DNA of 64,000 nucleotides from Sulfurovum sp. XGS-02 (GCF_023213175.1 NZ_CP093312.1:744001-808000), one strand, 5' to 3'; positions 16,666 to 25,900 are shown, numbered from the stretch's first letter. Notes: generated from the letters alone by a model not told the origin. Made by a program: numbers and translations.

Positions 16666-17157
16666 TTAATCTTGGGAAATGTATTTTTTCAGATACGCGT
16701 CAAGCTCTTTTTTCTGTGCTTCACTCATAGCACGGGCCGGAATCACATTGAATTGGCGGGGATTTGTATAGAGAAGGTAAAATCTCTCATCATTTTTCCA
16801 CTGAGAAAATGTATGCCACGGCATGGAAGCATTATTACTCTTTTTATCTAACTTGATACCTTTACCTGAGATATGCAGCGTGACCTCATTGGGAAGAGTC
16901 GTACTTTTTTGATAGATGCTTTTGGCCTGATACGCAGAAAGCATACGTACAAAAAGTATATAAAAAGAGATCGAAAAAAATGCAGCGATCATATTGGTGA
17001 TGATCTCACGGCTATTTGAAAAGTCGGTCCCGACAATTACAATGAGGGTAGCCAATATGACATACATGGCAAGCATGAAGAGCCTTTTGCCTTTTTTATG
17101 ATGTAAATTGACTGCCTGTAGGTATTCCTCTTGTGTGAGTTGGTAGGTGATATTCAT
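16666..17157 (-). CDS. YcxB-like membrane protein
   Basis: A 163-residue protein with two hydrophobic helices (about residues 25-42 and 55-72) followed by a soluble part with LHISGKGIKLDKKSNNASMPWHTFSQWKND and YLLYTNPRQFNVIPARAM. That layout matches the YcxB-like C-terminal domain seen in small bacterial membrane proteins. Function unknown. AAGGC lies 6 nt before the ATG. Confidence 0.65.
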   Translation of the reverse strand: MNITYQLTQEEYLQAVNLHHKKGKRLFMLAMYVILATLIVIVGTDFSNSREIITNMIAAFFSISFYILFVRMLSAYQAKSIYQKSTTLPNEVTLHISGKGIKLDKKSNNASMPWHTFSQWKNDERFYLLYTNPRQFNVIPARAMSEAQKKELDAYLKKYISQD

Positions 17158-17255
17158 GGTTTGCCTTAGGATAATGTGATGGCATTATACAATGATTACA
17201 TATATAGTACACAGTGCGCTTGATATGATACATAATTCAGGTGAAAGGAGCTGAG

Positions 17256-17588
17256 ATGTTATATAAGGTTAAAGCGAAGATCGATAAATTGAAAATGAAG
17301 GCTTTTTTTACGGCACTCACCGATGGCAGCATTGCCGATGTAGAGCCTGAGGGTTCGTATATCGTCAATGCGATGCAAAGAGCATTGATGACTGGTCCTG
17401 AGACACTGGAATGGTATCAGACATGTCATTGTGAGACACCGCTGAAGCATGAAAAAGAGACGGTCTATGATAGATATCTGAATGACATTGAAACCACTTT
17501 GGTCTATGAAGAAAAAAATGATATAAAAGGAAAACCATTCTGGGATTATTTAGAGGAGAGTTTCTTTGACGACTCATATAGCTACTGA
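17256..17588 (+). CDS. Conserved hypothetical protein, 110 aa
   Basis: A soluble acidic protein, MLYKVKAKIDKLKMKAFFTA, then DGSIADVEPEGSYIVNAMQRA and TGPETLEWYQTCHCETPLKHEK. The CHC and nearby His are possible metal ligands. I do not recognise the family. ATG 17256 has AAAGGAG 6 nt upstream; the in-frame GTG at 17241 is therefore not the start. The last 23 bp overlap the pirin gene, so the two are coupled. Confidence 0.65.
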   Translation: MLYKVKAKIDKLKMKAFFTALTDGSIADVEPEGSYIVNAMQRALMTGPETLEWYQTCHCETPLKHEKETVYDRYLNDIETTLVYEEKNDIKGKPFWDYLEESFFDDSYSY

Positions 17589-18264
17589 CAGACTTTATAC
17601 AGCGGATCATGGCTGGCTGAAAAGCAGGTTCCATTTTTCATTTTCAGAATATTATAATCGGAATAATATGCATTATGGTGTACTGCGTGTCATGAATGAT
17701 GACATTATCCAGCCCCATACAGGTTTTGGTACCCATCCGCACGAAGATATGGAGATCATCACGTATGTGATACGCGGAGAACTGACTCATCAAGACAGCA
17801 TGGGAAATAAAGAGAGTCTGGGACGCGGTTCTGTGCAGTATCTCAGCGCAGGTACCGGCATCACACACTCTGAAATGAATGAAGGCGATAGAGAAGTGCA
17901 TCTCATACAGACATGGATACTCCCACACTCTAAAGGTCTTCAGCCCCAGTATGGATCAAAGGTCTTTGACCCTGAAACACGTCATAATCAATGGCTACAT
18001 CTTATAGCCCCGACAGGTACGCCTGACATCATCAATATCTATCAGGATGCAAATATGTATGTTTCGGAGTTAGATCAAAACAAAACCCTTATCTTTGAAC
18101 TGGGCAAAGAGAGACAGCTCTATGTAAAACTCATGGAAGGTGACGCCAAGATCAATGGCATAGAGTGTAAAGAGGGGGATGCCGCCGAGGTTTCAGACGA
18201 AGATCTGCATGTTGAAGCATTGAGCGATGTACATATACTTTTGGTTGAGATGAAAAGAGCATAG
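17566..18264 (+). CDS. Pirin-family protein
   Basis: A 232-residue bicupin. The N-terminal cupin carries the four metal ligands His57, His59 (GTHPHEDMEI), His101 and Glu103 (AGTGITHSEMN). Pirins bind Fe and some oxidise quercetin; bacterial roles range from dioxygenase to metabolic regulator. The start is TTG, 7 nt after AGGAG, and no ATG occurs before conserved sequence. It overlaps the preceding gene. Confidence 0.9.
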   Translation: MTTHIATDRLYTADHGWLKSRFHFSFSEYYNRNNMHYGVLRVMNDDIIQPHTGFGTHPHEDMEIITYVIRGELTHQDSMGNKESLGRGSVQYLSAGTGITHSEMNEGDREVHLIQTWILPHSKGLQPQYGSKVFDPETRHNQWLHLIAPTGTPDIINIYQDANMYVSELDQNKTLIFELGKERQLYVKLMEGDAKINGIECKEGDAAEVSDEDLHVEALSDVHILLVEMKRA

Positions 18265-18268
18265 TAGG

Positions 18269-18291
18269 GCTACATCCCAAAGAGATGTAGC
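18269..18291. terminator. Hairpin between convergent pirin and MdaB-like genes
   Basis: GCTACATC and GATGTAGC form an 8-bp perfect stem with a 7-nt loop in the 39-bp gap. The flanking A/T runs are on the wrong side for a classic terminator in the plus direction. Confidence 0.4.
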
Positions 18292-18303
18292 AAAAAGAGA
18301 TAT

Positions 18304-18903
18304 CTATCTGCTGGTCATAAAATTTCTTTCCAGTGTATCTTTGAAGCGTTTGAGCGCAGCATCCACATCCAGATTTTCTTTAAATACATCATGTATCGCA
18401 TACGTTTCCAACGGTTCTGCACCGCAAAACTGAAAGAGCTTATGTGTGGCAACATTGGCTTCATCCAAAGAGAGGCCGTCAAAGAAACCCTCTTTGTTGT
18501 CAAATTCACTCTCCGGACAGTTATAGGTGAGACTTAACATATATTTTTTACCTTGCATCAGTCCGCCGCTGCCATACTTTTTAGAAGGATCATCTTTGCT
18601 TCTCCCATCACTGACATAGGTAACGGTATTCATACCTGCAGAGAAAACTTCATCGATGTATTTTTTAGTGATCCAGGGTACGCCCATCCAAAAAACAGGA
18701 TACTGAAATAGAATATAATCCGCCCAGGCAAGTTTATCAAGCTCATCCTGGACATCATAGGCACCTTCAACCATACTCTCTTTCACATTGAATCCATGTT
18801 GGGTAAAAAAATCGCCGGCAGTGTCTACAAAGAGTTTTGTCAACCTCCCTTCTGCAACCTTGTCATATCTTTGATGTCCGTTGATGATCAGTACATTTTT
18901 CAT
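18304..18903 (-). CDS. mdaB: MdaB-like NAD(P)H quinone reductase
   Basis: A 199-residue flavodoxin-fold oxidoreductase. Typical features: VLIINGHQRYDKVAEGRL at the N-terminus (phosphate-binding loop) and WADYILFQYPVFWMGVPWITKKYID around residue 60. MdaB enzymes reduce quinones by two electrons and protect against oxidative stress in Helicobacter. AAGGAG precedes the start; the gene downstream of 18917-19615 by 13 bp suggests cotranscription with that secreted protein. Confidence 0.82.
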   Translation of the reverse strand: MKNVLIINGHQRYDKVAEGRLTKLFVDTAGDFFTQHGFNVKESMVEGAYDVQDELDKLAWADYILFQYPVFWMGVPWITKKYIDEVFSAGMNTVTYVSDGRSKDDPSKKYGSGGLMQGKKYMLSLTYNCPESEFDNKEGFFDGLSLDEANVATHKLFQFCGAEPLETYAIHDVFKENLDVDAALKRFKDTLERNFMTSR

Positions 18904-18916
18904 AGTCTCTCTCCTT

Positions 18917-19615
18917 CTATTTTTGGGTGAAATTTTTCATCATCTCTTGCATTTGCTGCATTTGTTCAGGGGTCAATTGAGGCATTTGTGTAGGGTCGCC
19001 CTGTTGCATGATTTTGATCGGAAAATCAGGTAGTTTCAGATCTTCATCCGAAACAGGAATATTCATCTGAATAGTCATGGCTTCTGTTGTCTGTGTGAGC
19101 CCCATCATAGTGGTTACGGATTTCAGCATGATTCCTTTGTAGAGCCAGAGTTTTATCTGTTGTGTTTCCCATATTTCGCAATCATAGCCCAATACGGTCT
19201 CCTCACCGGTCTTTGCACCGCCCATGGAGCGTATCATCTCTTGAGCATTTTTGGCAATGTTTTTGTACTGAGAGTGATTTAAAGCCATAGGATTATACTG
19301 ATGGATAATTTTCTGTTCATAATCCACTATATAGACTCTATCATGGTCGATCTTTGTGGTCTGACGGGTATGTGCCTCTTTCCCCATGATAACGGATCTG
19401 GTTCTCTCTTCACGTAATTCTACCTTTCCCCACTCTTTGAAAACAATTTTGCTTTTGCCCTCTGTCTGGGTTTGTATCCCCATCATATTACCACTACTGC
19501 CGGTAGCATATTCAATGATAGCTGATTGGATCTCATAACGTTTTGTTTCTGCACCTAGTATATTTGTAGCCAACATCAGTACACATAATATACCCCATAT
19601 CTTTATCTGCTTCAT
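18917..19615 (-). CDS. Secreted hypothetical protein, DUF4412-like
   Basis: A 232-residue protein with a signal peptide (residues 1-21, cleavage near LGAET). The mature part has strand-rich LolA-like features (IIEYATGSSGNM, SKIVFKEWGKVELREE, YIVDYEQKIIHQYNP, LGYDCEIWETQQIKLWLYKGIMLKS). It ends in a Gln/Met-rich tail (TPEQMQQMQEMM). Likely periplasmic; no enzymatic motif. AAAGGAG lies upstream of the ATG. Confidence 0.65.
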   Translation of the reverse strand: MKQIKIWGILCVLMLATNILGAETKRYEIQSAIIEYATGSSGNMMGIQTQTEGKSKIVFKEWGKVELREERTRSVIMGKEAHTRQTTKIDHDRVYIVDYEQKIIHQYNPMALNHSQYKNIAKNAQEMIRSMGGAKTGEETVLGYDCEIWETQQIKLWLYKGIMLKSVTTMMGLTQTTEAMTIQMNIPVSDEDLKLPDFPIKIMQQGDPTQMPQLTPEQMQQMQEMMKNFTQK

Positions 19616-19725
19616 CGTGTCTCCTTTTTATCATTATAACTTATTCCGCTGCATATTTTGAATAAGAATCGTCTCATTGCTCTTTGTTTTAACTCTCTCT
19701 CATGATCATTGGTTACAATGACAAA

Positions 19726-20724
19726 ATGAAGAAAAAGAGAGTAGTGATCATCGGAGCAGGACTGAGTGGACTAACTAGTGCTGTGCTGCTTCAAGAGAGA
19801 TATGATGTGACGATCCTGGAAGCACGTGATCGTACAGGTGGACGTATCATGGGGATAGCGGGGCATGACATGGGACCATCGTGGGTCTGGCCCCATCAAA
19901 AGAACATTTTAAATCTGATAGAGACTTTGGGTTTGGAACTTTTTTCACAATATACCCAGGGGCTTGCCACGTATGATGCACCTGAAGGGGTACAACACTT
20001 TAGACCTTCACAAACTGCGCCTTCTTACCGTATCAAAGGCGGTATCAGTCAACTAGTCATGGCCTTGGAAAAGAGACTTGAAACCCCTGTCCACCTTCAT
20101 CAAAAGGTACACTCTTTAACACATTCGGATAAAAGGATCGTGGTTCAAACAGTAGATAAAGCCTATGAGGCGGATATAGTGATCTCAACACTTCCCCCGC
20201 GTTTAGCTGTAGAAAGCATCGCATACTCACCTGTATTACCCGATGCACTTCATACACAGCTGCAGAAGATACCCACATGGATGGGATATGCTGCCAAGTG
20301 TGTGATCGAGTATCCTGATGCATTCTGGAGAGAAGAGGGGTTAAGCGGTTTTGCTGTTTCACACCTGGGACCTTTGGGTGAGATACATGATGCCTGTACA
20401 CAGGACAAAGCAGCACTCTTTGGTTTTGTACACAGTTATGCAAAGTATGACAATTTTGAAGAAGAAGTCATACAACAACTTACACGACTTTATGGAAGCA
20501 AAGCTGCTCTGCCTTCCAACTTTCATCTTGTAGATTGGAAAAAAGAGCCCTATACATCAACACCTCTTGATACTGAGCCTCTGCGTGAGCACCCTGTGTA
20601 TGGATTCAGTGCAACACATTTTGGTGACAGGCTGATCTTTTCAGGTACAGAGAGTGCCTTAAGAGAAGGTGGGTACCTGGATGGTGCTGTCACTGCTGCG
20701 TTTGACCTGGTGAAACATGTGTAG
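19726..20724 (+). CDS. FAD-dependent amine oxidase-like protein
   Basis: A 332-residue flavoprotein. The FAD-binding motif VVIIGAGLSGLTSAVLL (about 6-22) is followed by the ILEARDRTGGR motif of the monoamine oxidase/phytoene desaturase group, and the C-terminal FAD contact SGTES-REGGYLDGAVTAA. Substrate is unknown; at about 330 residues it is shorter than most amine oxidases. No ribosome binding site is visible; I prefer ATG 19726 (MKKKRVVIIG) over 19702. TTACAAT just upstream may be a -10, giving a very short leader. Confidence 0.78.
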   Translation: MKKKRVVIIGAGLSGLTSAVLLQERYDVTILEARDRTGGRIMGIAGHDMGPSWVWPHQKNILNLIETLGLELFSQYTQGLATYDAPEGVQHFRPSQTAPSYRIKGGISQLVMALEKRLETPVHLHQKVHSLTHSDKRIVVQTVDKAYEADIVISTLPPRLAVESIAYSPVLPDALHTQLQKIPTWMGYAAKCVIEYPDAFWREEGLSGFAVSHLGPLGEIHDACTQDKAALFGFVHSYAKYDNFEEEVIQQLTRLYGSKAALPSNFHLVDWKKEPYTSTPLDTEPLREHPVYGFSATHFGDRLIFSGTESALREGGYLDGAVTAAFDLVKHV

Positions 20725-20742
20725 TGTCGTTTGATTATGGCT

Positions 20743-21213
20743 TTATAGTTTCACTACAAGCAGGCTGCCGAAAGTATCAATGCTTTTTACGTCTTGGATA
20801 GGGTTCTCTTTCATATCCAAATAGACAAGCTCAGGCAAGCATGCTAGAGTTTCAATATGCTGTATGCGATTGGTATGGGCAACTATTTTTTTGAGTCTCT
20901 TGAGGTGATGCAAAGATGTAATATCAGTAATGCGATTGTCCTGGATAAAAAGGAATTTCATTTTTTCATTGGACATCAAAGGACTAAGGTCAGAGATCTT
21001 GTTATGCGAGAGCGATAGTTTATGCAGTTTTGTCAGTGATGAAAGTAGGGTAATATCAGAGATATGGTTATGGGAGAGGGAAAGCGTTTCAAGCCAAGTG
21101 AGTGCAGCTATCTCTGAAGGGATCTCGGTCAGTCCAAGATGACTTAGGTCCAGGTATTTGAGTCTCTTTTTCTTGCATAAAGCTATTTTTTCTAACGCCT
21201 GTGTGTGCATCAT
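20743..21213 (-). CDS. Leucine-rich-repeat protein, SDS22/internalin type
   Basis: A 156-residue protein made of about five 22-residue LRRs with LxxLxLSHNxIxDIxxL consensus (for example LETLSLSHNHISDITLL and LHKLSLSHNKISDLSPL). No signal peptide, so it is cytoplasmic; such proteins bind other proteins. It lies 9 bp before the esterase gene's stop and shares its direction. Confidence 0.85.
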   Translation of the reverse strand: MMHTQALEKIALCKKKRLKYLDLSHLGLTEIPSEIAALTWLETLSLSHNHISDITLLSSLTKLHKLSLSHNKISDLSPLMSNEKMKFLFIQDNRITDITSLHHLKRLKKIVAHTNRIQHIETLACLPELVYLDMKENPIQDVKSIDTFGSLLVVKL

Positions 21214-21222
21214 GAGATCCTC

Positions 21223-21852
21223 TTATTTACTTTTTATCCATTCAGTTATCATTTTGAGTTCATCTTCGGAAATGGTGTGATCTTTGGGATAGCTTTTAAA
21301 CTCTACCTCAAACCCTGCATTCTGCAATGTCGTGATCTGTGATCTTGATGTATGAAAAGGGAGTACTTCATCATATGTTCCATGTGTACAGAGCCAATTG
21401 GAGCTGTTGACCCTTGGGTTCATCTCTTGTAAAAGGGTATCGGCATCATATATATACCCGCTTACCGCTATGTACCCAGCAAGCACTTTTTCATATCTGG
21501 CTCCAAATTCAAAGGTCAGTAATGCACCTTGGGAAAAGCCGAACAGAAAGCTTTCCTCAGCATTGAACTCTTCTTCAAAAAGCGTATCAAAGATCTCTGT
21601 TAGTATAGCCCTTGAATGTCTAATACCTTCTAACTGGTTGGGCGGCAGATCATACCATGAGTATCCTCCGTAGTAACTATAGGGAGCATTCAGCAAAAGG
21701 TAGTTCATATCGTCCATGTTGAGGTAGGGTGGCAAAAAGGTAAAGCCGCGAGCTGAATCCCCACGCCCATGCAGAATGATCATAAGTTTTTGAGAAGGGA
21801 CAATAGAAGGTATGAAGATATTATTCAGAGGTAAATGTTTATTTCTTGGCAT
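21223..21852 (-). CDS. Phospholipase/carboxylesterase-family alpha/beta hydrolase
   Basis: A 209-residue cytoplasmic hydrolase. Motifs: LHGRGDSARGF (oxyanion region), nucleophile Ser in GFSQGALL, Asp in GTYDEVLPF and the catalytic His in PKDHTIS. This is the AB hydrolase 2 family, which hydrolyses short acyl esters. ATG 21852 has AGGAG 7 nt upstream; an in-frame TTG at 21885 is not needed. Upstream lies a TGTATACT box. Confidence 0.85.
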   Translation of the reverse strand: MPRNKHLPLNNIFIPSIVPSQKLMIILHGRGDSARGFTFLPPYLNMDDMNYLLLNAPYSYYGGYSWYDLPPNQLEGIRHSRAILTEIFDTLFEEEFNAEESFLFGFSQGALLTFEFGARYEKVLAGYIAVSGYIYDADTLLQEMNPRVNSSNWLCTHGTYDEVLPFHTSRSQITTLQNAGFEVEFKSYPKDHTISEDELKMITEWIKSK

Positions 21853-21915
21853 AAGTGTCTCCTCTCGGTGAAGTATTGGTTCCAATGATGGTGTAGTATA
21901 CTAAGTTTATATTAG

Positions 21916-21923
21916 AGTATACA
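21916..21923 (-). promoter_or_regulatory. TGTATACT -10 box for esterase/LRR unit
   Basis: TGTATACT on the minus strand, 64 bp before the esterase start. A second GTATAC site (AGTATACT, 21895-21902) lies 21 bp away, two helical turns, so the pair could also be an operator. Confidence 0.4.
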
Positions 21924-22057
21924 TCTTACAATTTGATGTTAAAGGCCAGAATATATCGTACATTCAATCTCTATATCGATTTTATGGTATGATGCTGTCT
22001 CCTATGGACCACTGTCACGGGTGGTCAAGAGATACTAGAGGATTTAAGGTGAAGAGG

Positions 22058-22516
22058 ATGAAGTGTTATTGTAAAAGCGGATTAGATTTTTCGGAATGTT
22101 GTGAACCTATTTTAAGAGTGCAGAAGCCGGCAACGACGGCACTTAGTCTTATGCGCTCACGCTATAGTGCCTACTGTCTGGGTGATGTGAACTATCTTCA
22201 AGCGACAACGCATGATCACACATGGAGTGATGAAGAGCTCAAATTTATACAGGACTGGGCAGATAACAGTTTTTGGCAGCATTTGGATATCATCGAGTTC
22301 AGCGATGATATCGTTGAGTTTAAAGCCTACTATATCTTCGATCATGTACAACATGTCCATCATGAAAGATCCACTTTTATTAAAATCAATGATATGTATA
22401 AATATGTCGATGGTGAGATCTATGAAGATAAAGTAAAATTTACCAACAACGAAAAATGTATCTGTGGAAGCGGATTGAAGTATAAACGCTGCTGTTTGCC
22501 AAGATTGAGAAAATAG
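22058..22516 (+). CDS. YchJ-family protein with two SEC-C motifs
   Basis: A 152-residue UPF0225/YchJ protein with zinc-binding SEC-C motifs at both ends: CYCKSGLDFSECC at the N-terminus and CICGSGLKYKRCC at the C-terminus, enclosing the NTF2-like middle (ALSLMRSRYSAYCLGDVNYL). ATG 22058 puts the first motif at the very N-terminus, as usual in the family, and has AAGGTG upstream; the in-frame ATG at 21989 is too far. Confidence 0.85.
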   Translation: MKCYCKSGLDFSECCEPILRVQKPATTALSLMRSRYSAYCLGDVNYLQATTHDHTWSDEELKFIQDWADNSFWQHLDIIEFSDDIVEFKAYYIFDHVQHVHHERSTFIKINDMYKYVDGEIYEDKVKFTNNEKCICGSGLKYKRCCLPRLRK

Positions 22517-22591
22517 ATGATAACTTTATTATATAGTTATTACTTATAATAATTATAACTATATGTTTATTTTATCTTAAGATTCATTTGC

Positions 22592-22597
22592 TACAAT
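22592..22597 (+). promoter_or_regulatory. -10 box (TGCTACAAT) for the small secreted protein gene
   Basis: TACAAT with an extended TGC, 37 bp before the ATG at 22634. Confidence 0.4.
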
Positions 22598-22633
22598 TTC
22601 TATATTAACTAATAATTTATATAAGGGTGACAA

Positions 22634-22876
22634 ATGAAAAAATTAATACTGTTGGCTTTCATAAGCACGTTTGCTATGAGTGGTGGTTTTTTTACCAATG
22701 AGGCAGAGCTTCAAGCTGCTGAATCAAATGAAAATGCCAGACTCTGTAAAATGTTCACAGAGAAAGTAGAACATTATGAGTCTACCATGAGAAATGATGA
22801 ATTGGCAGCTGCGACACTTGAATCTTATAAGCAAAGGATGTCAACATTCTGTAGTAAGGTTTCGGTAAAATCATAA
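22634..22876 (+). CDS. Small secreted protein, 80 aa
   Basis: Signal peptide-like N-terminus (MKKLILLAFISTFAMSGGFF), then a charged helical part with two Cys (RLCKMFTEKVEHYESTMR, MSTFCSKV) that may form a disulfide in the periplasm. AAGGG lies 6 nt upstream. Function unknown. Confidence 0.7.
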   Translation: MKKLILLAFISTFAMSGGFFTNEAELQAAESNENARLCKMFTEKVEHYESTMRNDELAAATLESYKQRMSTFCSKVSVKS

Positions 22877-23234
22877 TATCTATCATAGGGGTCTGCTTAA
22901 AGTAGTAGCCTTCTCTATTTTAACTTCAAATTACTTTCAAGATAACTAAGTACAATCCCGGATGCTAAAAAAATTATTTATACTTGCAGGGCTGTGTATC
23001 GCTGTGAACCCGTTCATAGTATTGGGCGTAGTTTCTCTCTTTTACCTTACAAAACAACAGTAAACCCAGCAAAAAATAAAACCTCTCTAAAATGACTTTA
23101 TCGTATCTGATCGACACTTTTCAATCATACCAAAAAATGACTCTGACAACTTTTTTATAATGTAGGTATACTATACTAGGAAGTGTACATTGTTATCTGG
23201 TAATATATGAGGTCATAGTTGGGAAAGGATAGAT
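22877..23234. other. Intergenic region with a possible 33-aa membrane peptide
   Basis: Apart from the small frame at 22962-23063, nothing is recognised. The TATACTATACTA stretch at 23168-23179 may be the promoter of the Cache gene. Confidence 0.4.
22962..23063 (+). CDS. Possible 33-aa membrane peptide
   Basis: A short frame with two basic residues and then a hydrophobic helix (KKLFILAGLCIAVNPFIVL) ending in YLTKQQ. No ribosome binding site is visible; TACAAT lies 5 bp before the ATG, which would make the message leaderless or the frame spurious. Confidence 0.3.
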   Translation: MLKKLFILAGLCIAVNPFIVLGVVSLFYLTKQQ

Positions 23235-24098
23235 ATGCATCATTTTATAGTACGTATTATGAAGTTCATAGTGTTGATAGGTATGGTTGGAAGTGTCATG
23301 CATGCAAAAGAAGCAGTAACAATTGAAGCGTTTGTAAATAGTGCTGCTGCTCTGATAGAAGAAAAAGGGGATAAAGCCTTTCATGCATTCAGACAAAAGG
23401 GAACAAAGTGGTTCCATGATGATCAATATATCTATGTCTGGGATATGAATGGATTACGGTATGTCTATCCGCCTAATGTACAAGGTGAGGGTAAAAATGT
23501 GCGTGACCTTAAAGATGTTGATGAAAAACCGATTGGCGAACTGATGATTGAAGTTGCTTCATCCAAAGCGGGAAGAGGGTGGATACATTACCGTTGGCCA
23601 AAACCCGGTGAGTTGGAACCAAGTTGGAAAAGTACCTATGTCATGCAGGTAAAAAGCCCTTCTGGACAACTATTTCTTATCGGAAGCGGTGCCTATGATA
23701 TGCCTGTACAAAGGTCTTTTATTGTAGATGCAGTTGATTCGGCTTCGAAGCTGATCGAACAGGATGGTCTTAAGGCATTTGATACGCTAAGAAGCAAAAG
23801 AAGCCAGTATAGTTATCAGGATACCTATGTCTTTGTCATAGATGAAAATGGTGTAGAGTTAATGAATGCAGCTTTTCCAAAGTTAGAAGGGCGCAATGTG
23901 ATCGACTATAAGGATACCAAGGGAAACTATTTTGTAAGGGAATTTATCAACGTGGCCAAAACAGAAGGCAGTGGCTGGGTTGATTATCCATGGCCAAAAC
24001 CAGGTGACGTAGAGAAATCACATAAGTCTGCATATGTCAAAAGAGTGATGGTTGATGGGAAAATGATCATTGTGTGTGCAGGATTGTATCTGGATTAA
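23235..24098 (+). CDS. Periplasmic protein with two tandem Cache domains
   Basis: A 287-residue protein: signal peptide/anchor (about 1-24), then two copies of a single-Cache_2 domain, near residues 25-155 and 160-287. Each copy has the AF-x-xR start, a YVWDMNG or VFVIDENG strand, GKNVRDLKD or GRNVIDYKD, and GWIHYRWPKPG or GWVDYPWPKPG. Cache domains bind small metabolites and normally sit on chemoreceptors or kinases; here no transmembrane output domain follows, so it would be a stand-alone binding protein. AAAGGA before the ATG. Confidence 0.85.
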   Translation: MHHFIVRIMKFIVLIGMVGSVMHAKEAVTIEAFVNSAAALIEEKGDKAFHAFRQKGTKWFHDDQYIYVWDMNGLRYVYPPNVQGEGKNVRDLKDVDEKPIGELMIEVASSKAGRGWIHYRWPKPGELEPSWKSTYVMQVKSPSGQLFLIGSGAYDMPVQRSFIVDAVDSASKLIEQDGLKAFDTLRSKRSQYSYQDTYVFVIDENGVELMNAAFPKLEGRNVIDYKDTKGNYFVREFINVAKTEGSGWVDYPWPKPGDVEKSHKSAYVKRVMVDGKMIIVCAGLYLD

Positions 24099-24131
24099 AA
24101 TTGTAAGGTTTTAAGTCTAGGAGGTACTTAA

Positions 24132-24157
24132 GGGGTTTAACTTAGTGTTCAAACCCT
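24132..24157. terminator. Possible terminator between convergent genes
   Basis: GGGGTTT pairs with AAACCCT across a 12-nt loop, followed on the plus strand by CTGTTTTAAAA. Confidence 0.35.
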
Positions 24158-24169
24158 CTGTTTTAAAAG

Positions 24170-24607
24170 CTAGTCCTCATCATCTTCTTCACCAAATGTT
24201 GCTGCAAGCCCTTTCATGAACTCTTTTGTTTCACTTTCCGATAATTTGGCATCAGGGTGGGCAATAATGTAGAACCAAGGCGGCATCTCTCCCTCTTGGA
24301 ACTCTTCTTTTGCTTCGTCTCCCTCATTCTTCTTTTGTACACCCCACATAGAGACATTAAAATGTTCACGGCCTTCCTCTACATCATATTGGTTTAACCA
24401 GGATATCGGAGCGATATTGCTGTACCAGGGCCATTTTGTTTTGTGACTATGGCAATCTGCACACGCTCGAACAAAGTACTCTTTTGTTTTGGGGCTGTCC
24501 CATTTCGGTTCCGCAACTACCGGTGGATTAGAATGGTCTTTACCGTAGGGTACAAATTGTATCGCTATCGTAACTAGAATAACAATGCCTAAGATTTTAT
24601 ATTTCAT
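24170..24607 (-). CDS. Membrane-anchored haem-binding protein
   Basis: A 145-residue protein with an N-terminal anchor (residues 3-19), one c-type haem motif CADCH, then [16 protein letters not shown] and [17 protein letters not shown]. This pattern fits the haem-binding domain family (PF14376). It is exported, with a probable axial Met or His in the EGEMPPW region. The C-terminus is acidic. Electron-transfer role inferred. Confidence 0.82.
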   Translation of the reverse strand: MKYKILGIVILVTIAIQFVPYGKDHSNPPVVAEPKWDSPKTKEYFVRACADCHSHKTKWPWYSNIAPISWLNQYDVEEGREHFNVSMWGVQKKNEGDEAKEEFQEGEMPPWFYIIAHPDAKLSESETKEFMKGLAATFGEEDDED

Positions 24608-24680
24608 ATCTGTCTCCTATGTAGCAAAGGAAGAAAATACTCTTTTATTGCATATCTCACTATTTAAAGTATATCAAAGC

Positions 24681-25829
24681 CTACAATGCTTTTTCAAGAA
24701 TCTCTTTTAGTACCTCTTTGGTATACGTTTCTGCCAACCCGAAAGCTTGAGCATGTTCGCAAGCATTCTCCACGATTGCATCAATATCACTCTCTTTGAT
24801 CGAGAGTTGTGAAAGTCTGGTCGGTGTACCAACTTTGTTGAACCATGACTCCAGTGCTGCTATGCCCTCCATAGCACTGGAACATCCAAACAATTTCTGG
24901 GCAAAACGTTCGAACTGCCCTTCATTTTGTGAGACGTACCATTTCATCCATGCGGGCATGACGACAGAAAGACCCGCACCATGAGGCACATTGAAGAGTG
25001 CAGAAAGCGTATGCTCGATCATATGGTTTGGAAAACTGTACCCTTCTACTCCCAGATATGTTGTACCATTTAAAGCCTGGGTCGCTGCCCATGCAAACTC
25101 CCCGCGTGCGTTATAGTCATCCTGATCTGCCAGAAGTGTTTCTGTGGTTTTCATGACGGTGGCAATGTTCGCTTCGATATAAGCAGCAATGATATCCGGA
25201 TGTGACGAGGCAGTAAAGTAGCCCTCGATAGAGTGAGCGATGACGTCTGAAGCAGAGTAGACCAGGTACTCTTTAGAGACCGATTTTTGAAGTTCAGGAT
25301 TGATGACGGATACTTTTGGATAGAGGTAGGGTGAAGCAATAGAGAATTTCTGCTTTGTTGCTTCATTCGTAACCACGGCATAAGTGTTCATTTCACTTCC
25401 CGTTGCCGCAAGCGTAATAATGTCAAAGACAGGCAGTGCCTTTTGAATCACACTTTTTCCGATAAAGAAGTCCCATACATCTCCGTCATAAAGACTACCG
25501 GCCGCTATAGCCTTGGAACTGTCCAGTACAGAACCGCCACCGACACTGAGTATGGCTTCAACACTGTGTTCTTTTGCCAGATCTACTGCCTCATACACTT
25601 TTGAGAGTACCGGGTTGCTGACGATCCCTCCCAGCTCTACAAATGAGATACCATTTGCTTCAAGGTTGGCTACAACAGTGTCGAAAAGACCCTCTTTTTT
25701 GATACGGTCACTACCATAGGTAAGAAGCACTTTTTTGATATTCTCTGCAGCGATATACGCACCGATCTCTTTTTCTTTGCCTCTTCCAAACTCGATTCGT
25801 GTGGGATTTTGATAAGTGAAATTGACCAT
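24681..25829 (-). CDS. Iron-containing alcohol dehydrogenase, YqhD/BdhA type
   Basis: A 382-residue group III alcohol dehydrogenase. NAD(P) motif VGGGSVLDSSKAIAAG; metal ligands Asp and His in SASDVIAHSIEGYF, and His residues in MIEHTLSALFNVPHGAG. The length and ATGSEMNTYAVVTN segment fit the NADPH-dependent butanol/aldehyde reductases. Likely reduces aldehydes. AGGAG before the ATG. Monocistronic by spacing. Confidence 0.9.
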   Translation of the reverse strand: MVNFTYQNPTRIEFGRGKEKEIGAYIAAENIKKVLLTYGSDRIKKEGLFDTVVANLEANGISFVELGGIVSNPVLSKVYEAVDLAKEHSVEAILSVGGGSVLDSSKAIAAGSLYDGDVWDFFIGKSVIQKALPVFDIITLAATGSEMNTYAVVTNEATKQKFSIASPYLYPKVSVINPELQKSVSKEYLVYSASDVIAHSIEGYFTASSHPDIIAAYIEANIATVMKTTETLLADQDDYNARGEFAWAATQALNGTTYLGVEGYSFPNHMIEHTLSALFNVPHGAGLSVVMPAWMKWYVSQNEGQFERFAQKLFGCSSAMEGIAALESWFNKVGTPTRLSQLSIKESDIDAIVENACEHAQAFGLAETYTKEVLKEILEKAL

Positions 25830-25900
25830 TTCTAATCTCCTTGTTAATATATGACATATTATAGCTTATCATCCACAAAACTCTGTGCCTCACACTACTT

